A stretch of 23,397 nucleotides of DNA, taken from positions 1-23,397 of IMG/VR virus record IMGVR_UViG_3300033183_000033; one strand, given 5' to 3'. Made by a program: the position numbers and the translations under genes. The notes beneath the pieces were generated by a model. The model saw nothing but the letters and a program-made list of their open reading frames with translations, made no database searches and had not been told where the DNA came from. The stretch is from a virus. Below are positions 20,099-23,397 of this stretch, one piece after another. The stretch's first letter is position 1. The number at the start of each line of letters is the position of its first letter.

Positions 20099-20450
20099 CT
20101 AACTCACCTCTCTCCAGTTGGTATTTATGATGCATCAAGTAGCCTACAGCTTTCATCAGATCATTCAATGTATCACCAAAGAAACCAAATCCCTTGTTGC
20201 AATTATGGCAAATCCATCCACGAAATGTTTCTGTCTCATGACAATGATCAAACGCTAATTCACGATCTTGAGAGCCACAACATTGACAAGCGTCTGGTTT
20301 AGGTGGTGCAGTCTTCTTCATCTCACGGATTAGTTTTTTACCGGCATTATGACACTGTTTACATCGAGGATCTAAACGATCAATGGTGGAACGATTTCCC
20401 CAAAACTCATCAGTCGATTTAAACTCCTGACAAATGCTACACTGCTTCAT
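20028..20450 (-). CDS. HNH endonuclease, recombination endonuclease VII-like
   Basis: The 140-residue protein has two zinc-binding modules. One is CSIC...CKQC (residues 4-33). The second is CQCCG...DHCHETETFRGWICHNCNKGFG (about 55-88), the signature of the endonuclease VII family: a DHCH active site and an R-G-x-[IL]-C-x-x-C-N. T4 endonuclease VII resolves branched DNA; many phage relatives are free-standing homing endonucleases. It starts in an ATGA overlap with the upstream 37-residue gene. Its last 71 bp overlap the start of the DNA polymerase gene in another frame. Whether it cuts junctions or host/rival DNA is not decided by sequence. Confidence 0.85.
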   Translation of the reverse strand: MKQCSICQEFKSTDEFWGNRSTIDRLDPRCKQCHNAGKKLIREMKKTAPPKPDACQCCGSQDRELAFDHCHETETFRGWICHNCNKGFGFFGDTLNDLMKAVGYLMHHKYQLERGELDDEGTGTGYRDRSETQYDLDLRN

Positions 20451-20560
20451 TCCTCGTCCTCCTCATCATCGATTGGACCGGCCCATTCTTTGCACTCACG
20501 GCAGATGCCGAGGTCATTCTCATAACCGTCTAACGGTGCATCACAACATTCACTGTTCAT
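20447..20560 (-). CDS. 37-residue acidic CxxC protein
   Basis: A short ORF fills the gap between helicase and HNH genes exactly: its ATG overlaps the helicase stop (ATGA at 20560-20557) and its TGA overlaps the HNH start (ATGA at 20450-20447). The product has four cysteines (ECCD, then ICREC) that could form a small zinc ribbon, and an acidic tail (IDDEEDEE). Such tight joints on both sides make it very likely to be translated. Function unknown; with two neighbours that work on DNA, a replisome accessory role is a guess. Confidence 0.7.
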   Translation of the reverse strand: MNSECCDAPLDGYENDLGICRECKEWAGPIDDEEDEE

Positions 20561-22170
20561 AACGTCTCATCCTCATCGTCAACGTCAAAGATTTCGTTCA
20601 TCCTACCGGTTGTCAAACTATACAGCAAGTTACAGGCAGGACCAGTTGTCCCACTGAATCGATTCTTCAGTACACGAACCCGTGTCGTATTCCGTTCTTT
20701 CTCATCTTCAGCCTGTCCATTACGCTCAAGCCCTAACACCATGTCAGAGAGTTGAGCAATAGAACCAGAGCCTCGAAGTTGCGCCAGACTTGTTGCAGCC
20801 CCTTCTTCATGACCTTTGTTCTCTGGACGCTTCAGATGTGATACGACTATCAGAGCGATACCAGTTTCCTGTACGAGCATCCGTAGCTTCGTCATGATCT
20901 CGTCAATCGCTTTACGTTCATCACCGTTTGATTGGGCTGAAACAATGATCGATATATGATCGACAAACACATAATCACAACCAACAACCTTCGCCAGATA
21001 ACGAACACGATTCACGATGTTGTCCACATCAGAGCTACCGAAGTGATCAAACATAAACAACCGGTCTGTACCAAGTGTCGCATTAAATGCTCGATCCTTC
21101 TCTGCTTGATTTGCTTCAGTGTCCGGAAGATGTAACGGTTTATCGACAGCCAATGACATCAACGACAAACCTGTTTTACGGGTAGACTCTTCCAAGAACA
21201 TCAGCCCGATATTTGATTGCGTACACTGCAGAATATGCCAGATCATTTCCCGAAGGAACTGGGATTTACCAAGACCTGAACCGGCTGTCACTGTGACTAG
21301 CTCCTGCTTTCTGATGCCATACGTCAGCTTGTTCAGTCCATCATAAGGATAATCACAGTCAGCCTTCTCCAACGGCTTCATCACCTGTTCATACAGACTT
21401 GAACCGGCAATGATTCCATCAGGTGTCCATCGCTCTGCTTTCCAGAATGCCGATACAAACTCCGATGTGTTATTACTCACAAGATAATCGTTTGCATCCT
21501 TCATGCTGTTCAGATGCTTCACACACTTGGCTTTGTGGCTGAACAATTCAGCACACTGCGCTTGCGCCTCCAAACCTGGTGGATCGTTGTCAAAACAGAA
21601 GATGACCTCATCAAAACTGTCGAGGTAGTCATAGTTTGCTTTAACATCCTTCAAGGCTGATTGAGCACCATTACGCACAGAAACACATGGTGTTTTGTAC
21701 GACATCATCTGGTGCGCTGATAGTGCATCAAACTCACCTTCACAGACTACAATGTATTTCTGACCGGCAGAGAATCTTTCCTGACCAAACAGGGTGGAAT
21801 CATCTCTCCAACCACCTTCAATGGTGAAGTCCTTCTGACCACCTTTTCTGATTTTTGCAGCCTTGTTGTCGTTGTAAGGAAAAACAATATCGTCACCTCT
21901 GAAACCTACACCGTAAGTCTCCATCGCTCTGATACTGATCTTCCTATCCGACAAAGCCCTGTAAATTAGGCCCTGAGACGCATTGTAAGCCTCTGTATCG
22001 GACGATCTCTTCTCCATGCGTACTACCCTACCTGAACCAGTGTCACCAACCCTATCAGGTGGTGTTTTCTTGTCGCAACTAAAACAGGTTGCCCAACCGT
22101 TATCATCGATTGCGTAGCCTCTACTGCTTCCGCAATCAGGACACTCCATGCTGTGTTGTACGAACGCCAT
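20557..22170 (-). CDS. Primase-helicase (T7 gp4-like)
   Basis: A 537-residue bifunctional replication protein. It has an N-terminal zinc ribbon (C10, C13, C29, C32) that reads template sites for primers. A TOPRIM primase domain follows (E144 in CEGEFD, D193/D195 in FDND, KDAND at 224-228). The C-terminal RecA-like hexameric helicase has Walker A GSGLGKS (297-303), Walker B VFVDH (D404), SHLKRP (about 444-449) and LRGSGSIAQLSD. The acidic tail (DVDDEDETL) matches the T7 gp4 tail that binds the polymerase. It would unwind the duplex and make primers ahead of gp5-like polymerase. Start ATG 22170 has GAGG upstream; it lies inside the end of the preceding small gene (35-bp overlap). Confidence 0.93.
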   Translation of the reverse strand: MAFVQHSMECPDCGSSRGYAIDDNGWATCFSCDKKTPPDRVGDTGSGRVVRMEKRSSDTEAYNASQGLIYRALSDRKISIRAMETYGVGFRGDDIVFPYNDNKAAKIRKGGQKDFTIEGGWRDDSTLFGQERFSAGQKYIVVCEGEFDALSAHQMMSYKTPCVSVRNGAQSALKDVKANYDYLDSFDEVIFCFDNDPPGLEAQAQCAELFSHKAKCVKHLNSMKDANDYLVSNNTSEFVSAFWKAERWTPDGIIAGSSLYEQVMKPLEKADCDYPYDGLNKLTYGIRKQELVTVTAGSGLGKSQFLREMIWHILQCTQSNIGLMFLEESTRKTGLSLMSLAVDKPLHLPDTEANQAEKDRAFNATLGTDRLFMFDHFGSSDVDNIVNRVRYLAKVVGCDYVFVDHISIIVSAQSNGDERKAIDEIMTKLRMLVQETGIALIVVSHLKRPENKGHEEGAATSLAQLRGSGSIAQLSDMVLGLERNGQAEDEKERNTTRVRVLKNRFSGTTGPACNLLYSLTTGRMNEIFDVDDEDETL

Positions 22171-22396
22171 ACTTCGCTATTTCCTCCTCAAGTGCGTGAA
22201 TGTGGACTGCCGATGGTATTGCTTTACCTTCCTTCGGCGCAAGCTGTTCAGCGATTGCTTTGAACTTATCGTATTTGATGTAGTCATCAGCCATATCAGC
22301 TTCGTTTGCCAAGAACAATGCCCACAAGTAAGCACACTCTCCAGTTAAACCGATGGTCCAATCATACGGTCTTTCGATGTAAGGAACTTTGCTCAT
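22136..22396 (-). CDS. Small hypothetical protein before helicase
   Basis: The 86-residue product starts MSKVPYIERPYDWTIGLTGE. It has a helical hydrophobic segment (CAYLWALFLANEADM) and a second helical part (IHALEEEIAKYG). GAGAGGG lies 8 bases before the ATG. No membrane or metal motif stands out. It overlaps the helicase start by 35 bp and the upstream zinc-ribbon gene by 35 bp. Not recognised. Confidence 0.65.
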   Translation of the reverse strand: MSKVPYIERPYDWTIGLTGECAYLWALFLANEADMADDYIKYDKFKAIAEQLAPKEGKAIPSAVHIHALEEEIAKYGVRTTQHGVS

Positions 22397-22523
22397 TTTT
22401 CTTTACCCTCTCCAACAATGCTCGATGAACTTTTAACCAACAGACTGCACAAGAATAAAACGCATCATTCTCGACAACATCTGCAACTCGATCACACTTG
22501 TCACACTTTTTTGGCTCACTCAT
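22362..22523 (-). CDS. 53-residue zinc-ribbon protein
   Basis: The ORF starts at ATG 22523, overlapping the previous stop by 8 bp, with GAGG about 8 bases upstream. The product has CDKC (residues 7-10) and CAVC (25-28), a classical short zinc ribbon, followed by a helical, basic tail (LKVHRALLERVKK). Its end overlaps the next gene by 35 bp in another frame. The cysteine pairs and the coupling support a real gene. The role is not known; small zinc ribbons in early phage regions often bind host transcription or nucleic-acid factors. Confidence 0.65.
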   Translation of the reverse strand: MSEPKKCDKCDRVADVVENDAFYSCAVCWLKVHRALLERVKKNEQSSLHRKTV

Positions 22524-22725
22524 CACGCAACCTCATCTGGTTCTCATAACGCTTGGTGATATTATCCAGTTTGTACATCAGAGACTTCAGAGACTCTTCA
22601 ACGGCTGTTGATTCACTCCAAAGATCATCAAGTACAGTATCTGGGATAGGCTCTTCAGCTTCCAGTGTGTTGAACAAGCGACTACGCAGTTCACACATCA
22701 GAAGGTAGGTATCGATGTTATCCAT
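22516..22725 (-). CDS. Small acidic helical protein
   Basis: I chose the ATG at 22725 (69 residues), with AAGGAG 7-8 bases upstream; the longer frame to 22806 would run through the preceding gene. The product is helical and acidic (MDNIDTYLLMCELRSRLF, LEAEEPIPDTVLDDLWSE, VEESLKSLMYKLDNITKRYENQM, given here as separate pieces). It overlaps the upstream gene by 8 bp and the downstream one by 8 bp. Not recognised. Confidence 0.65.
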   Translation of the reverse strand: MDNIDTYLLMCELRSRLFNTLEAEEPIPDTVLDDLWSESTAVEESLKSLMYKLDNITKRYENQMRLRDE

Positions 22726-22942
22726 CAGTTTTCTCCTTTGGTTCGGAATTTGAACCCTGGCACAAAACTTTGATGATTGCAAGCTGATTTTGCTCATCAG
22801 GAACATATTCGAGTAACTTCGTCAGGAACTCTTCTGTTCCCCAAGATTGGATGTATTCCGCATTGACGCACATTGCAACGTGCAACGCCATCTCCTGAGC
22901 GGTGACATCAGTGAATTCATATTCGTCTGTTAGCTTCGCCAT
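22718..22942 (-). CDS. Small acidic protein, first gene after the AT-rich leader
   Basis: The 74-residue product (AKLTDEYEFTDVTAQEMALHVAMCVNAEY, then WGTEEFLTKLLEYVPDEQNQLAIIKVLC, here in short: EFTDVTAQEMALHVA and FLTKLLEYVPDEQ) is acidic and helical with two cysteines. AGAGG precedes the ATG. Being the first gene after the gap at 22943-23091, it would be the first translated from a promoter there. Not recognised. Confidence 0.65.
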   Translation of the reverse strand: MAKLTDEYEFTDVTAQEMALHVAMCVNAEYIQSWGTEEFLTKLLEYVPDEQNQLAIIKVLCQGSNSEPKEKTDG

Positions 22943-23091
22943 AATTTAACCTCTGATTAAGCTGAAATAGCTATATCGATGATCATTAGTAATAGTAATA
23001 ACAATAAACATCGACATGAACTAGTTCAACTCTAATATACTATATAGTATATATAAAGAAGGGTAGCATAAAAATCTCCATGACCTAAGCA
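22943..23091. promoter_or_regulatory. AT-rich palindromic region, possible promoter or origin
   Basis: This 149-bp gene-free stretch is very AT-rich. It has a perfect 18-bp palindrome (23035-23052, ATATACTAT/ATAGTATAT) and a perfect 12-bp one (TGAACTAGTTCA, 23017-23028). Short ATTACT repeats lie near 22988-23000. On the minus strand TTGAAC (23027-23022) is followed after 17 bases by TATTGT, a 4/6 and 4/6 promoter match; the large palindrome itself also offers TATACT and TATAGT. A leader of the early arm, an operator or a melting region for replication are all possible. Confidence 0.45.
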
Positions 23092-23286
23092 TTAGTTCAG
23101 GTCATCAGAATCGGTTAAATCCATCAGGTCTTGGATTGATTCCAAGCTTGGATTCTCAGTGGTGATCATGTCCTCTTTAACGTATCTGAAACACTCGTTA
23201 CACAGATCAATAAATTCACCTGTCGATGCGCTCTTCCTTGTGGACTCAAATTCCGATAATGCTTTGTTACACGCTTTGCAACGCAT
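23092..23286 (-). CDS. Small zinc-ribbon protein
   Basis: I chose the ATG at 23286, which has GGAGG 6-7 bases upstream; the longer frame up to 23379 has no such site and crosses a hairpin. The 64-residue product has CKAC (residues 3-6) and CNEC (29-32 or nearby), the two halves of a zinc ribbon, around a serine-rich loop (STRKSASTGEF). An acidic tail ends the protein (SIQDLMDLTDSDDLN). It is the first complete gene at the right side of the window. A DNA- or protein-binding regulatory role is possible; I cannot name the family. Confidence 0.7.
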   Translation of the reverse strand: MRCKACNKALSEFESTRKSASTGEFIDLCNECFRYVKEDMITTENPSLESIQDLMDLTDSDDLN

Positions 23287-23317
23287 TACTGCCTCCTGCT
23301 GCAGTCGGTTAAGAGCA

Positions 23318-23397
23318 TCAGAGTCTACCACAAAAACAGCCCCAAAGCCAGTGATTCCAGGCATCAGGGCTGATTTCACGCATCAGGGTGGTTAAGC
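23318..23397 (-). CDS. Possible C-terminal end of a gene entering from the right
   Basis: A frame open to the right edge ends at TGA 23320-23318. Its last residues are DAWNHWLWGCFCGRL, rich in Trp and Cys. Only 25 codons are visible and the competing frame (the unused N-terminal extension of the zinc-ribbon gene) covers the same bases, so the choice is open. If real, its stop lies just past the U-tract of the hairpin at 23332-23372. Not recognised. Confidence 0.25.
   Translation of the reverse strand, partial: LTTLMREISPDAWNHWLWGCFCGRL
23332..23372 (-). terminator. Possible weak intrinsic terminator at right edge
   Basis: On the minus strand CAGCCC (23372-23367) pairs with GGGCTG (23342-23337). 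An inner GCC/GGC pair lies across a symmetrical internal loop, and the outer stem is followed by TTTTT (23336-23332). It could end an upstream transcript or act as an attenuator before the zinc-ribbon gene. The internal loop and long apical loop make it much weaker than the 11489-11511 terminator. Confidence 0.3.

Noticed and set aside
1-23397. Prophage or mobile-element signs (integrase, repressor, attachment sites, transposase, tRNA)
   Set aside because: None was recognised on either strand; the content is that of a lytic phage genome section.

Overview
This window looks like part of the genome of a lytic, tailed, short-tailed (podovirus-type) phage, probably marine and probably of a Gram-negative bacterium. 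The reasons are a T7-type replication set (gp4-like primase-helicase, gp5-like DNA polymerase, gp6-like exonuclease, acidic-tailed ssDNA-binding protein, resolvase-like nuclease), tail adaptor and hub proteins, three large ejection-type proteins, a class I ribonucleotide reductase, and many tiny genes packed with 1-20 nt overlaps. I see no integrase, repressor, tRNA gene, CRISPR array, insertion sequence or single-subunit RNA polymerase here. Terminase, portal and capsid genes must lie outside the window. Host identity is inference: two good sigma70-type promoters suggest transcription by host RNA polymerase.

The genome has two convergent arms. The left arm (about 1-11,490, plus strand) is the late arm. 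It starts with the 3' end of an unidentified gene. A cluster of small membrane proteins follows (141-1647): two holin-like, one with an EF-hand and one tail-anchored. Next come very small, lysine/arginine-rich proteins nested into each other (1650-2877), and a 515-residue protein with a repetitive glycine/leucine-rich C-terminal half. A near-consensus promoter at 4427-4455 precedes the tail adaptor, the tail hub, a short fibre-like protein and three consecutive ejection/internal virion proteins.

The right arm (about 23,397-11,533, minus strand) is the early/metabolic arm, read right to left. An AT-rich palindromic leader (22,943-23,091) follows a small zinc-ribbon gene. Then come four small genes, the primase-helicase, a 37-residue CxxC protein, an endonuclease VII-like HNH protein and DNA polymerase. 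A second promoter (18,409-18,437) precedes ssDNA-binding protein, exonuclease, PD-(D/E)xK nuclease, a PAPS-reductase-like PP-loop protein, small genes including a DUF3310 protein, and RNR large subunit. Four small genes then precede RNR small subunit and a last small gene. A rho-independent terminator at 11,489-11,511, oriented for this arm, sits exactly between the two arms.

Together the right arm would turn host nucleotides into dNTPs (RNR), copy DNA (helicase-primase, polymerase, SSB), and recycle host DNA and resolve branches (exonuclease, resolvase, HNH). The left arm builds the tail and ejection machine and lyses the cell. The least explained parts are the nested basic-protein genes, the crowded membrane-protein cluster with no visible endolysin, the repeat protein, the PP-loop protein with non-CysH cysteines, and short palindromes in the few intergenic gaps. 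No gene-free stretch exceeds 300 bases. I did not find a clear-cut new defence or mobile system; the findings are candidates. All family calls are from motif recognition and memory, without database searches.
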